Shown here: positions 26,522 to 35,130 of the stretch, piece by piece
How the letters are laid out: the number at the start of each line of letters is the position of its first letter
Position numbering within the stretch: position 1 is the first letter of the stretch
Origin: SHVZ01 sp041906305
GTDB lineage: Bacteria > Pseudomonadota > Alphaproteobacteria > SHVZ01
Direction of reading: 5' to 3'
Assembly (NCBI GenBank): GCA_041906305.1
Contig: JAYRJL010000003.1
Location: 248,001-312,000 of the forward strand
Length of the DNA stretch: 64,000 nt
The notes under the pieces: generated by a model
What the model was told of the DNA's origin: nothing
The model's input: only the letters and a program-made list of their open reading frames with translations
Databases searched by the model: none
Position numbers and translations under genes: made by a program

Positions 26522-28021
26522 ATGACCACGGCGATGTACGCAGCCTACCCCCCGGGCCGAAAGGCCGTGGGCGGTCGTCTGCGCGGCGCGCTGCTCGGAC
26601 TCGCCGCGACCGCGCCCGCGGTCGCCGTCCTGGTCGTCCTCGCCCTCTACCACGCGCTCGACGGCGGCGGCGACGCCGCCGGCTGGGCGTCCCTCATCCT
26701 AGTCGCTCTCGCCGCCTCGGGCCTGGGCGCCTGGATCGGCGCGCTCGGCGTCGGCCGTGCCACCGGCGACGACACCAGCCGGCTCGCCGCCTTGCTCCGC
26801 ACGCTGGCCTCGGGCGAACGCGGCCACCGGATCGGCGGTCCCTATGCCCAGGGCGAGATGGGCGACCTCGCGCGTGCCGTCGACAGCGTCGTCGATCGCG
26901 TCGCCGAGCTTCGCGACACCATCGACCGCCATCGCCTGCTGGGCGAGCTCTCCAACGACTTCTTCTTCCGCATGGCACCCGACGCCACATTCCTCGCCAC
27001 CTCCCAGGCGGTCTCGCGCCTGCTCGGGTACGACGCGCAGGAGATCATCGGGCGGTCCTACTACGACTTCGTCCATCCCGAAGATCTCGCCGCCGCGCGC
27101 CAGAAGCATGACGAGCTTCTGTCCGGCGCCATGCCGACCGCGACGCTCCGCCTCCGGCGCAAGACCGGCGGCTATCTCTCAGTCGAGCTCAGCTCGCGGA
27201 TCCGCCGCGACGAGCTGACCGGCCGGCCGGTCGAGATCCTGGGCCTGGTGCGCGACATGACCGAACGCGCAGAGCATGCGCGCGAGCTGGAACGCGCCCG
27301 CCGCGAGGCCGCGAACACCGGCCGCTCGCGCTCGTCGTTCCTCGCCAACATGAGCCACGACCTGCGTACGCCGCTGAACATCATCATCGGCCTCTCGCAG
27401 ATCATCCGCGACCAGATGTTCGGCCCCGTGGGGGCCCAGCGCTACGTCGACTACGCACGCGACATCGAGTCGAGCGGCCACGACCTGCTCGACCTGATCA
27501 ACGACCTGCTCGATCTCTCCAAGGTCGAGGCCGGCCGCTGGCAGGTCGAGGAGCGGGCCGTGTCGGTCGCGCGCAACGTGGACGCGGTCTTCACCATGGT
27601 CAGCGCCCGCGCGCGCCTCGCCCAGGTGACGCTCGAATCCCGCCTGCCCGCCGAGCTGCCCCTGGTGCTCGCCGACGAGCGTGCGGTCCGCCAGACGCTC
27701 CTCAACGTGGTCTCCAGCGCGCTCAAGCGCGTGACCCCGCAAAGCGTGCTGACCGTCGACGGCAAGCTCGCCGAGGGCCGCCTGGTCGTCGTTGTCGAAG
27801 GCAGCAGCCGGCCGGTGGAGCAGCGCGACGGCTACGTCAAGGATCCGCTCGACGGCTCGGTCAGCCTGGCCCTCGCCTCGGACCTCATGCGCCTGCACGG
27901 CGGCCGGCTCGACCTGCAGACGACGCAGGACCAGCAGCTGATCGTCACCATGTCCTTCCCGGCTGAGCGCTGCCTGACCGGCCCGACGGTTCCGCTGAAC
28001 AGCCTCTCGAAGGCGAGCTAG
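26522..28021 (+). CDS. Membrane PAS-histidine-kinase-like protein with degenerate ATP-binding domain
   Basis: Protein of 499 residues: two membrane segments (about residues 22-44 and 54-76), a HAMP-like linker, a PAS domain (FFFRMAPDATFLATSQAVSRLLGYDAQEIIGRS) and a HisKA helix with the phospho-acceptor H279 in FLANMSHDLRTPLN. The C-terminal HATPase domain is worn down: the N-box position that normally holds Asn reads S399 (NVVSSALK), and the DxGxG and GxGxxG boxes are replaced by EGSSRP and GSVSLALA. It may therefore receive phosphate or signal structurally rather than bind ATP. It has no response regulator next to it. Confidence 0.82.
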   Translation: MTTAMYAAYPPGRKAVGGRLRGALLGLAATAPAVAVLVVLALYHALDGGGDAAGWASLILVALAASGLGAWIGALGVGRATGDDTSRLAALLRTLASGERGHRIGGPYAQGEMGDLARAVDSVVDRVAELRDTIDRHRLLGELSNDFFFRMAPDATFLATSQAVSRLLGYDAQEIIGRSYYDFVHPEDLAAARQKHDELLSGAMPTATLRLRRKTGGYLSVELSSRIRRDELTGRPVEILGLVRDMTERAEHARELERARREAANTGRSRSSFLANMSHDLRTPLNIIIGLSQIIRDQMFGPVGAQRYVDYARDIESSGHDLLDLINDLLDLSKVEAGRWQVEERAVSVARNVDAVFTMVSARARLAQVTLESRLPAELPLVLADERAVRQTLLNVVSSALKRVTPQSVLTVDGKLAEGRLVVVVEGSSRPVEQRDGYVKDPLDGSVSLALASDLMRLHGGRLDLQTTQDQQLIVTMSFPAERCLTGPTVPLNSLSKAS

Positions 28022-28794
28022 CCGACGACTTCCGCCATCGGGCGGATGCGCACGCCGTCTGCCTCCAGCACCTCGCGCACGCGCCTGGCCATCGCGACCG
28101 CTTCCGGGTTGTCGCCATGGACGCAGATCGTGTCGATCGACACCGGCACGCGCTTGCCCGAGGTCGAGACGATCGCCTTCTCGCGCACCATCGCAAGAAC
28201 CCGCTTCGCGGCATCCTCGGCATCGTGCAGCACCGCGCCCGCCTGCTTCCTGGGCGTGAGGGTGCCGTCGTCCTGGTAGGTCCGGTCGGCATAGATCTCG
28301 CGCGCCATCCTCAGGTTCGCGCGCTGTCCCGCCCGCTCCATCGCGGTCCCCGGCATCACCACGAAGATCGCATCCGGCGCGCTGTCGCGGATCGCCTGGG
28401 CGACGCCGTCGGCCAGCGCGTCGTCGGTCGCGATCAGGTTGCCGAGCGAACCGTGGGTCTTCACGTGGCTCATCGAATGGCCGACCGAGCGGGCCACCGC
28501 CTGCATCGCGCCGATCTGGTAGACGATCTCCTTGGCGACGTCTTCCGGCTTCTCGCCCATGATCGGTCGCCGGCCGAAACCCCAGAGATCGCGGAAGCTC
28601 GGATGCGCCCCGACAGCGACACCGTTCGCCTTGGCGGTGGAGACGGTCGCGTGCATCACCAGGGGGTCGCCCGCATGGAAGCCGCAGGCGACGTTGGCCG
28701 AGGAGACGATGCGGAGCATGGCCGCGTCGTCGCCGAGCTTGTAGACTCCGAAGCTCTCGCCCATGTCGCTGTTGAGATCGACCGAAACGCTCAT
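28018..28794 (-). CDS. pxpA: 5-oxoprolinase subunit A (LamB/YcsF family)
   Basis: Protein of 258 residues, full length. It begins with the family signature VDLNSDMGESFG and keeps SSANVACGFHAGDP, GAHPSFRDLWGFGRR and ICVHGDNPEAV. With PxpB and PxpC it hydrolyses 5-oxo-L-proline to L-glutamate using ATP. The gene is divergent from pxpB (46 bases between starts) and its 3' end overlaps the sensor gene by four bases in convergent orientation. Confidence 0.92.
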   Translation of the reverse strand: MSVSVDLNSDMGESFGVYKLGDDAAMLRIVSSANVACGFHAGDPLVMHATVSTAKANGVAVGAHPSFRDLWGFGRRPIMGEKPEDVAKEIVYQIGAMQAVARSVGHSMSHVKTHGSLGNLIATDDALADGVAQAIRDSAPDAIFVVMPGTAMERAGQRANLRMAREIYADRTYQDDGTLTPRKQAGAVLHDAEDAAKRVLAMVREKAIVSTSGKRVPVSIDTICVHGDNPEAVAMARRVREVLEADGVRIRPMAEVVG

Positions 28795-28840
28795 GACCGG
28801 CCCTCGTCTCTCGATACCGAACGAAGGATAGCACGAGGCC

Positions 28841-29557
28841 GTGACCCAGACGGGCTACCGTCTTCTCGCCGCCGGCGATACCGCCCTGACCGTCGAGCTC
28901 GGCGACGCGGTCGATCCGCGCATCAACGCCCGCGTCCTGTCGCTCGACAAGGCGCTGGCCGAGTCGAACCTCGCCGGCATCGTCGAGACGGTGCCAACCT
29001 ACCGGTCCCTCCAGATCCACTTCGATCCCGACCGGCTGGATGCCGCGGATCTCTACCGGACGATCGAGCGTCTGGCCGCGTCTCTCGACGATCGAGCGCC
29101 GCCCGGACGACGCTGGACGGTGCCGGTCGCCTATGGCGGCGAGCACGGCATTGACCTCGACAGCGTCGCGGAGCGCACGGGTCTCACGACCGACAAGGTG
29201 ATCTCCCGCCATCTCGGCGGCGACTATCGCGTCTACATGATCGGCTTCCAGCCGGGCTTCACGTATCTGGGCGGCCTCGATCCCAAGCTGCACCTGCCGA
29301 GGCGCGAGACGCCCAGGCTGAAGACGCCGGCCGGCACCATCTCGATCGGCGGCATCCAGGCCGCCGTCGCCTCGATCGAGGCGCCGAGCGGCTGGCACCT
29401 TCTCGGACGAACGCCGGTCCGCGCCTTCGACCCGGCGCGTACCGATCCGTTCCTGTTCCGCGCCGGCGACCGCATCCGCTTCGAGCGCATCGCGCACGAC
29501 GACTATGCCAGGCTTGCGGCCGACGCATCCTGGTTGCCGCCCTGCGAGGCGCCGTGA
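28841..29557 (+). CDS. pxpB: 5-oxoprolinase subunit B
   Basis: Protein of 238 residues from a GTG start. It carries the PxpB/KipI blocks AAGDTALTVELGD, VPVAYGGEHGIDLD and the MIGFQPGFTYLGGLDPKLHLPRRETPR segment, then GSISIGG-like TISIGGIQAAV. It pairs with PxpC; their start and stop overlap by four bases. Divergent from pxpA. Confidence 0.92.
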   Translation: MTQTGYRLLAAGDTALTVELGDAVDPRINARVLSLDKALAESNLAGIVETVPTYRSLQIHFDPDRLDAADLYRTIERLAASLDDRAPPGRRWTVPVAYGGEHGIDLDSVAERTGLTTDKVISRHLGGDYRVYMIGFQPGFTYLGGLDPKLHLPRRETPRLKTPAGTISIGGIQAAVASIEAPSGWHLLGRTPVRAFDPARTDPFLFRAGDRIRFERIAHDDYARLAADASWLPPCEAP

Positions 29558-30582
29558 GCGCGCTTCGCTGCATCGATCCGGGTCCGCTGGCGACGATCCA
29601 GGATCGCGGCAGGATCGGCTGGCAGCGCTTCGGTGTATCGGTCGCCGGGGCCATGGATCCGGTCGGGCTCGCGGTCGCCAATCTTCTCGTCGGCAACGCT
29701 CCCGATGCGGGCGCGATCGAGGTGACGCTCTATGGCGGCACCTGGGAGGCCGCCGCCGAGTCCGTCCGCATCGCGGTCGCCGGCGCGTCCTTCAGCCCGA
29801 CCATCGACGGCCGGCCGGCCGGGCTGCATCGGGCGCACACGCTCAGGCGCGGCCAGCGCCTCGCGCTGGGTGCCGCCGGCGGTGCGGCGCGCGGCTATCT
29901 CGCGATCGCGGGCGGATTCGACTTGAGGCCGGCGCTCGCAAGCGCCTCGACGCACCTGCGCTCGCGCCTCGGCGGCGTCGACGGCGGACCGATCCGCGCC
30001 GGCCAGGACCTGCCGCTCGCTCTCGGCGACGCACCGTCCGGTCCGGATCTCGCTCTCGATCCGGTGCTGCTGCCCGCGGCGCCACCGCGCTTCCGCGCGA
30101 TCCCGGGACCGCAGGACGACATGTTCACGAAGGAAGGGATCGCGACGCTGTTCTCAGGCGACTACACGATCACCGCCGAGGCCGACCGCATGGGCATGCG
30201 CCTCCTCGGACCTAGGATCGCGCATGCGGGCGGGTACAACATCATCTCGGACGGCATTGCACCGGGATCGATCCAGGTGCCGGGCGCCGGCCAGCCGATC
30301 GTGCTGTTCGCCGACCGCCAGACCACCGGCGGCTATCCGAAGATCGCGACCGTGATCTCGGCCGATCTCGGCTTCCTCGCCCGCTGCCGACCGGGAACCG
30401 TCGTGCGGTTCGAGAGAGCAGATCTCGCCGACGCCGCTGCCGCACGTCGTGCGCTTGCCGACAGGCTCGCACGCGTCAGGGCCTCACTGGCGCCGGCACG
30501 CGCGTCGGTCGCGCTCGACAGCACCCATCTCCTCGCCCACAACCTCGTGGACGGCGTCGCCGACGCATTGGCCGAACCATGA
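29554..30582 (+). CDS. pxpC: 5-oxoprolinase subunit C (biotin-dependent carboxyltransferase-like)
   Basis: Protein of 342 residues from a GTG start, with the PxpC/KipA blocks DPGPLATIQDRGRIGWQRFGVSVAGAMD, the NLLVGNAPDAGAIEVTLYGG segment and GSIQVPGAGQPIVLFADRQTTGGYPKIA. Together with PxpAB it forms the prokaryotic oxoprolinase. Its stop overlaps the start of a Sel1-repeat gene by four bases, which extends the operon. Confidence 0.92.
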   Translation: MSALRCIDPGPLATIQDRGRIGWQRFGVSVAGAMDPVGLAVANLLVGNAPDAGAIEVTLYGGTWEAAAESVRIAVAGASFSPTIDGRPAGLHRAHTLRRGQRLALGAAGGAARGYLAIAGGFDLRPALASASTHLRSRLGGVDGGPIRAGQDLPLALGDAPSGPDLALDPVLLPAAPPRFRAIPGPQDDMFTKEGIATLFSGDYTITAEADRMGMRLLGPRIAHAGGYNIISDGIAPGSIQVPGAGQPIVLFADRQTTGGYPKIATVISADLGFLARCRPGTVVRFERADLADAAAARRALADRLARVRASLAPARASVALDSTHLLAHNLVDGVADALAEP

Positions 30583-31511
30583 TCCGGGTCCTGCTCGCCT
30601 TGCTTCTGCTTGCGGCGCCGGCCAAGGCCGACGAGCGCGCCGACGCGCTCGCCGCCTACAAGGCCAAGGATTTCTCGACCGCCTACAAGCTTTTCGGCCG
30701 GCTGGCCGAGAAGGGCGATCTCGAGTCGATCTTCTATCTCGGCGCCATCGCGCACCGGGACGGCATGGCGGTCGACGCGGCTCGCTGGTTCTGCCGTGCG
30801 GCGGAAGGCGGCCATCTCGGCGCCCAGCACAATTGCGCGGTCCTGTCCTATCGCGGCCTGGGCACGCCGCAGCGCAAGGAGGACGCGCGTCGCTGGTTCG
30901 CGGCGGCGGCGGAACGCGGTCACCTGGGATCCGCGGCGTCGCTGGGCTCGATGCTGCTCGCCGGCGAAGGCGGGCCACAGGATGAAGCCGCGGGCCTCGC
31001 CTGGCTCGGCTGGGCTGCGGCCGCGAGCCAGCCTCAGGCGCTGTTCGCGCTCGCCAACGCCTACGAACTCGGCAACGGCGTGCCGCGCGATCCGAAGGCT
31101 GCACTCGATCTGTATCGCCGCGCTGCACTCGCGGGGCACGCCGAGGCGGGGAACGCGATCGGCACCTTCCATCTCTACGGCGCGCACGGGCTCAAGGAAG
31201 ATCCGGCCGAGGCGGCACGCTGGTTCCGTCGCGCCGCCGAACGCAACAGCCCCGCCGGCGCCTTCAACCTCGCCACCCTGTTCTGGCGCGGCCAGGGCAC
31301 CAAGAAAGACATGATCGAGGCCTATCGCTGGTTTGCGACCGCCGGGCTCTACGGCGACGACGCGATGATCAACCGCGTCACCGGGATCCTGCTCCAGCTC
31401 GAAGAGCAGATGAGCGAGGCCGACCTGACCAAGGCGCAGAACGCCGTCCCCGACTGGGAAAACCGGCTCTACCGGCCGCAGGCGACGCTGGAGACCCTGG
31501 CCGAGCCTTGA
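30579..31511 (+). CDS. Exported Sel1-repeat (SLR/TPR) protein
   Basis: Protein of 310 residues with a signal peptide (VLLALLLLAAPAKA, cleavage likely after AKA) and about six Sel1-type repeats, recognisable by the AARWFCRAAEGGHLGAQHNCAVL pattern repeated every 36 residues. Such repeats form protein-binding solenoids in the periplasm. It overlaps the end of pxpC by four bases, so it is made with 5-oxoprolinase although no direct functional link is known. Ends before a 155-bp gap. Confidence 0.85.
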   Translation: MIRVLLALLLLAAPAKADERADALAAYKAKDFSTAYKLFGRLAEKGDLESIFYLGAIAHRDGMAVDAARWFCRAAEGGHLGAQHNCAVLSYRGLGTPQRKEDARRWFAAAAERGHLGSAASLGSMLLAGEGGPQDEAAGLAWLGWAAAASQPQALFALANAYELGNGVPRDPKAALDLYRRAALAGHAEAGNAIGTFHLYGAHGLKEDPAEAARWFRRAAERNSPAGAFNLATLFWRGQGTKKDMIEAYRWFATAGLYGDDAMINRVTGILLQLEEQMSEADLTKAQNAVPDWENRLYRPQATLETLAEP

Positions 31512-31666
31512 ACCGACGCCCCGCCTCGCTCCGTTTCCCGGTCGGCGCTCCAATCAAGACCGTCAATAGCCCGAGACGTGGTCAAACTGCCGCGGGGGCC
31601 GGTTCGATAAGCGAGGGACGTTCGTCTCCGGTCGACCTATGATCGGGGAAGACGAGGCCCGACCGC

Positions 31667-32407
31667 ATGCGCATCGCCCTGATGGCCGACATCCATGGCA
31701 ACCGCGAGGCCCTGACCGCCTGCCTTGCGGATGCCGAGCGCCGGGGTGTCGACCGCTTCGTCTTCCTCGGCGACTACGTCGGCTACGGTGCCGATCCGGT
31801 GTGGGTGGTCGATACGCTCATGGAGCGCGTGGAGCGAGGAGCCATTGCCCTGCTCGGCAACCACGACCATGCCATCGCCAATCTCAGGGAGCGGATGAAC
31901 CCGAACGCCGAGATCGCGATCCAATGGACGCGCGGGCAGCTCGGACCCGTCGCACGCGCCTTCCTCGAAGCGCGGCCGATCCTGTCCGAGGACTCGGATC
32001 GCCTGTTCATCCACGCGGCCGGACAGGCGCCCGCAGCCTGGCACTACGTGATCAACCGAGACGACGCCTCGCGCTGTCTCGCCGCCACCTCTGCCAGACT
32101 GGTGTTCTGCGGCCATGTCCATATCCCGGCGGTCTTCGGCGGCCGCGGCAAAGGCGCCCCGATCCGGTTTCAGCCGGTCACCGGCATAGCCGTGCCACTC
32201 CTTCGCCAGCGACGCTGGGTCTGTGTCCTCGGATCGGTCGGCCAGCCGCGGGATGGCGATCCCGGCGCCTCGTACGCCGTGCTCGACGCGGACCGCCACG
32301 AGCTGACCTATCTGCGCGTCCCCTATGACATCGACGCCGCCGCGACGAAGATCCGCCAGGCCGGGCTGCCTGAGGCGCTCGCCCAGCGCCTGTCCGCGGG
32401 GAGATGA
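31667..32407 (+). CDS. Metallophosphoesterase (protein-phosphatase-like)
   Basis: Calcineurin-like phosphatase of 246 residues. The metal motifs are DIHGN at the start, GDYVGYG, GNHDHA and, near the C-terminus, GHVHIP. It could dephosphorylate proteins or nucleotides. Its stop overlaps the start of a Ser/Thr kinase gene by four bases, which makes a kinase-phosphatase pair with shared translation. Ribosome binding and start are typical. Confidence 0.88.
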   Translation: MRIALMADIHGNREALTACLADAERRGVDRFVFLGDYVGYGADPVWVVDTLMERVERGAIALLGNHDHAIANLRERMNPNAEIAIQWTRGQLGPVARAFLEARPILSEDSDRLFIHAAGQAPAAWHYVINRDDASRCLAATSARLVFCGHVHIPAVFGGRGKGAPIRFQPVTGIAVPLLRQRRWVCVLGSVGQPRDGDPGASYAVLDADRHELTYLRVPYDIDAAATKIRQAGLPEALAQRLSAGR

Positions 32408-33840
32408 GCGCGATGCCGACGTTTACGCTCCAGCCTGGCGCCACGATCGACGGGTTCCTGATCGGAGAGCGCGTGCATACCGGCGGCATGGCGACGCTCT
32501 GGTCGGTGAGCCGGCCCGGCGACGACATGCCGATGCTGATGAAGGTTCCGAAGCTGACCGAGGGCGAGGACCCGGCGACGATCGTCGGCTTCGAGATGGA
32601 GCAGATGATCATGCCGCGCCTCTCCGGGCCGCATGTTCCGGCCTTCATCGCCGCGGGAAGCTTCGAGGTCCAACCCTACATCGTCATGGAGCGCGTTCCC
32701 GGCCCCTCGCTCATCAAGCGGCTCGGCGATCTTCCCCTTGCCCCCGGCGAGGTCGCGGCTCTCGGCGCCAGGATCGCGCGCGCGCTCGACGACATCCATC
32801 GCCAGCATGTCGTCCATCTCGACGTGAAGCCTTCCAACATCCTGTTCCGGCCGAACGGCGAGGCCGTCCTTATCGACTACGGTCTGTCGCGCCACGACCA
32901 GCTTCCCGACCTGATGGAGGCGGAGTTCCGGGTTCCCTTCGGCACGGCGCCGTACATGGCCCCCGAGCAGGTCCTCGGCAACCGGCACGACACGCGAAGC
33001 GACCTCTTCGCGCTGGGCGTCCTCATGTATTTCTTCGCGACCGGCGTTCGTCCCTTCGGCGATCCCCAGCGCCTGTCCGGGCTCAAGCGGAGGATATGGC
33101 GCGACCCGGTGCCGCCGCGGAAGCTCCGCCCCGATGTTCCGGCGTGGCTGCAGGAGATCATCCTCAAATGCCTCGAGGTCAATCCGGCCTGGCGTCACCC
33201 GAGTGCCGCCCAGCTCGCCTTCGACCTCGCGAATCCGGCGGAGGTCGTGCTGACGGCCCGGGCCGAACGGCACGAACGGGATTCCTTCACGACGGTCCTG
33301 AGAAGGCGGTTCAATCCCGAAACCATGGCGCCGATCCTCAAGGCGACAGTCTCCAGCCGGCTGGACGACGCGCCGATCGTCTGCACGGCGCTCGATCTCG
33401 GGGAGGGCGACGCGAGCCTAGCGGAGGCGATGCGATCGACGGTTCAGCAGGTCCTCAAGACCATGCCGCACGCGCGGGTCGCCTGCGTCAACGTACTGAA
33501 GCAGAATCTCGTGAAGCTCGACACGACGCTCGACGAGGCGGGGCGCCACCGGCACGTCGATCGGCTCGTGGCCCTCAGGCATTGGGCTAGCCCGCTCGGC
33601 ATCGACGACAGCCGGCTCAGCTTTCACGTGCTCGAGGCGGTAAGCCCGGCGGCAGCCATCCTGGACTATGTCGGTGCCAATCGCGTCGACCATATCGTCA
33701 TGGGAGCGCGCGCCAAGTCGATGGCCAAGTCGATCCTCGGCAGCGTCTCGGGCGAGGTCGCGGCGAGGGCGCCTTGCACCGTCACCATCGTCCGCTCGCG
33801 TCGCTGGCACGCCGATCCGAGCGGAACGACCAGCGGCTAG
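32404..33840 (+). CDS. Ser/Thr protein kinase fused to a universal-stress-protein domain
   Basis: Protein of 478 residues. Residues about 15-285 are a eukaryotic-type kinase: glycine loop HTGGMATLW, VxK lysine K47, catalytic loop HLDVKPSN (D140, K142, N145; the usual HRD reads HLD), DYG (D158) for DFG, and APE in YMAPEQ. Residues about 325-470 look like UspA (DHIVMGARAKSMAKSILGSVS, then CTVTIVR). There is no membrane segment, so it is a cytosolic stress-responsive kinase rather than a PASTA type. It pairs with the phosphatase gene before it by a four-base overlap. Confidence 0.87.
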   Translation: MSAMPTFTLQPGATIDGFLIGERVHTGGMATLWSVSRPGDDMPMLMKVPKLTEGEDPATIVGFEMEQMIMPRLSGPHVPAFIAAGSFEVQPYIVMERVPGPSLIKRLGDLPLAPGEVAALGARIARALDDIHRQHVVHLDVKPSNILFRPNGEAVLIDYGLSRHDQLPDLMEAEFRVPFGTAPYMAPEQVLGNRHDTRSDLFALGVLMYFFATGVRPFGDPQRLSGLKRRIWRDPVPPRKLRPDVPAWLQEIILKCLEVNPAWRHPSAAQLAFDLANPAEVVLTARAERHERDSFTTVLRRRFNPETMAPILKATVSSRLDDAPIVCTALDLGEGDASLAEAMRSTVQQVLKTMPHARVACVNVLKQNLVKLDTTLDEAGRHRHVDRLVALRHWASPLGIDDSRLSFHVLEAVSPAAAILDYVGANRVDHIVMGARAKSMAKSILGSVSGEVAARAPCTVTIVRSRRWHADPSGTTSG

Positions 33841-34292
33841 CTGACCAGCTTGGCGTCGAACAGGCGAACGGTGGAGACGAAGCCGGTCTGGGCATCAGTG
33901 CGCGAGCCGATGTCGAGCACGCCCTCGATCGCGACCGGGATGCCGGTCTCGGCCATGCCGACGCTCTTGCCGAAATAGGCGACCAGGCTGTCGCCCGGCA
34001 GGTCGGCCGATCCCTGGCAGTGCGGGCAGCCGACCATCGGCTGACCCGACAGCACCAGGAACGGCGCGGCCGCACGGCCGCCCGCGTGCGGCGCGAGGAA
34101 GCCCTCGACACGGATGCGCTGACCCGCGAGCTTACGTGCTTTTGCCGAGTACTCGACGCCCGGCATGTCCGGCTCGCGATGGATGTCTTCGAGCGCGATC
34201 CGCGCCGGCGCAGCCTTGGCTTCGCCCAGGCCGAAGGCGGCGAGCGCAAAGACGCTGGTGGAAAGACGGAGGGCGTGCCGACGATCGAGCAT
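33837..34292 (-). CDS. Exported protein with CPHC motif, unknown
   Basis: Protein of 151 residues with a twin-arginine-like leader (MLDRRHALRLSTSVFALAAFGLGEAKA). The mature part shows an OB-fold-like GQRIRVEGFLAP segment and a CPHC motif in MVGCPHCQGSA, suggestive of a metal or disulfide site. The family is not recognised. It overlaps the kinase gene by four bases in convergent orientation and diverges from the Hpt gene. Confidence 0.65.
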   Translation of the reverse strand: MLDRRHALRLSTSVFALAAFGLGEAKAAPARIALEDIHREPDMPGVEYSAKARKLAGQRIRVEGFLAPHAGGRAAAPFLVLSGQPMVGCPHCQGSADLPGDSLVAYFGKSVGMAETGIPVAIEGVLDIGSRTDAQTGFVSTVRLFDAKLVS

Positions 34293-34318
34293 CTCAGGAC
34301 CTCATGGCCTACCGATGC

Positions 34319-34331
34319 GTATAGTATAACA
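34319..34331. promoter_or_regulatory. Candidate shared -10 region between divergent genes
   Basis: GTATAGTATAAC is the only AT-rich stretch in the 55 bases between the exported-protein and Hpt genes, and it reads as a -10-like element (TATAGT/TATACT) in both directions. No clear -35 partner was found, so this is a weak call. Confidence 0.3.
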
Positions 34332-34347
34332 CAATGACGGATCGCCG

Positions 34348-35079
34348 ATGAGCACCAAATCCTCGGAACTGGCGGGACGACGGGTGCTCGTCATAGAAGG
34401 CGACATTGAAAGGGCCGCGGCCGTTGCGGATGCCCTGAGCCGCCTCGGCGCGGTCGCGATGAGAGGTTCGGGCCTTCACGAAGCGCTCGATCTTCTCGAG
34501 GCCGCGGATCCGGCTTTCGATGCGGCGGTCGTCGGTGAACGTCTGGCCGACGGCACCGCCGCGGTTCTCGCCCGGGCGATCCGGACCTCGCCCCTGCTGT
34601 TCGAACTTCGCGTGGTCGTTCTCGCCGACGGACCGCCTACCGACGGCATCGACGTTGCGTGCCCCTGGCCGGCGACAGCCGCGGAGCTGGAAGCGGCGCT
34701 CGTCGGACCGGTCCGCGCCGGAGCCGCCGGCGCCCTCGCCGATGCGCCGGTCCTCGATCTGGAGGAACTGGAGTCGATCGCGGGCGGGATGACGGCCGAG
34801 ATCGTCGGCATGCTCCGCCGCTTCGCCCTGCAGGCGCAGAAGCTCGCCGCCGAGGCGATGGCCGCCGCTGCCGAAGCCGATGCGGAATCCGCCCAGGGAA
34901 AGGCCCACGCCCTCAAAGGATCGGCCTTCAGCGCCGGCGCCATGCGGCTCGGCCATGCCGCTCAGTCCTTCGAGAAGGCCGCTGCCGCCTGCGACTGGGA
35001 TACCGCGTCGGCGATCGACCTTTCCTCCGAGGCCCGCGCGCTCGCCGAGGCCGTCGCCGACCTTCCCGAGCCGGCCTAG
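34348..35079 (+). CDS. Hpt-domain phosphotransfer protein with an N-terminal pseudo-receiver
   Basis: Protein of 243 residues. The N-terminal about 115 residues fold like a receiver (RRVLVIEGDIERAAAVADALSRLG) but the phospho-acceptor position reads FDAAVVGERLADG instead of a clean D-x-x-M/L-P. The C-terminal part is an Hpt four-helix domain with the acceptor His in KAHALKGSAFSAGAMRLG. It can relay phosphate between a kinase and a response regulator. The response regulator gene follows 51 bases later, so the two probably form a relay; no full kinase is adjacent. Confidence 0.8.
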   Translation: MSTKSSELAGRRVLVIEGDIERAAAVADALSRLGAVAMRGSGLHEALDLLEAADPAFDAAVVGERLADGTAAVLARAIRTSPLLFELRVVVLADGPPTDGIDVACPWPATAAELEAALVGPVRAGAAGALADAPVLDLEELESIAGGMTAEIVGMLRRFALQAQKLAAEAMAAAAEADAESAQGKAHALKGSAFSAGAMRLGHAAQSFEKAAAACDWDTASAIDLSSEARALAEAVADLPEPA

Positions 35080-35130
35080 CCGGAGGCGCTCGCTTGAAGC
35101 GCCACTCGCCGCCCCATAGAGTCCGAAGCC

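Noticed and set aside
27179..29497. A 772-codon minus-strand frame across the sensor and pxp genes
   Set aside because: It crosses three genes with complete family motifs in other frames; no domain is visible in it.
31512..31666. A tRNA-like GGTTCGA near 31600
   Set aside because: No acceptor stem or anticodon arm can be paired around it.
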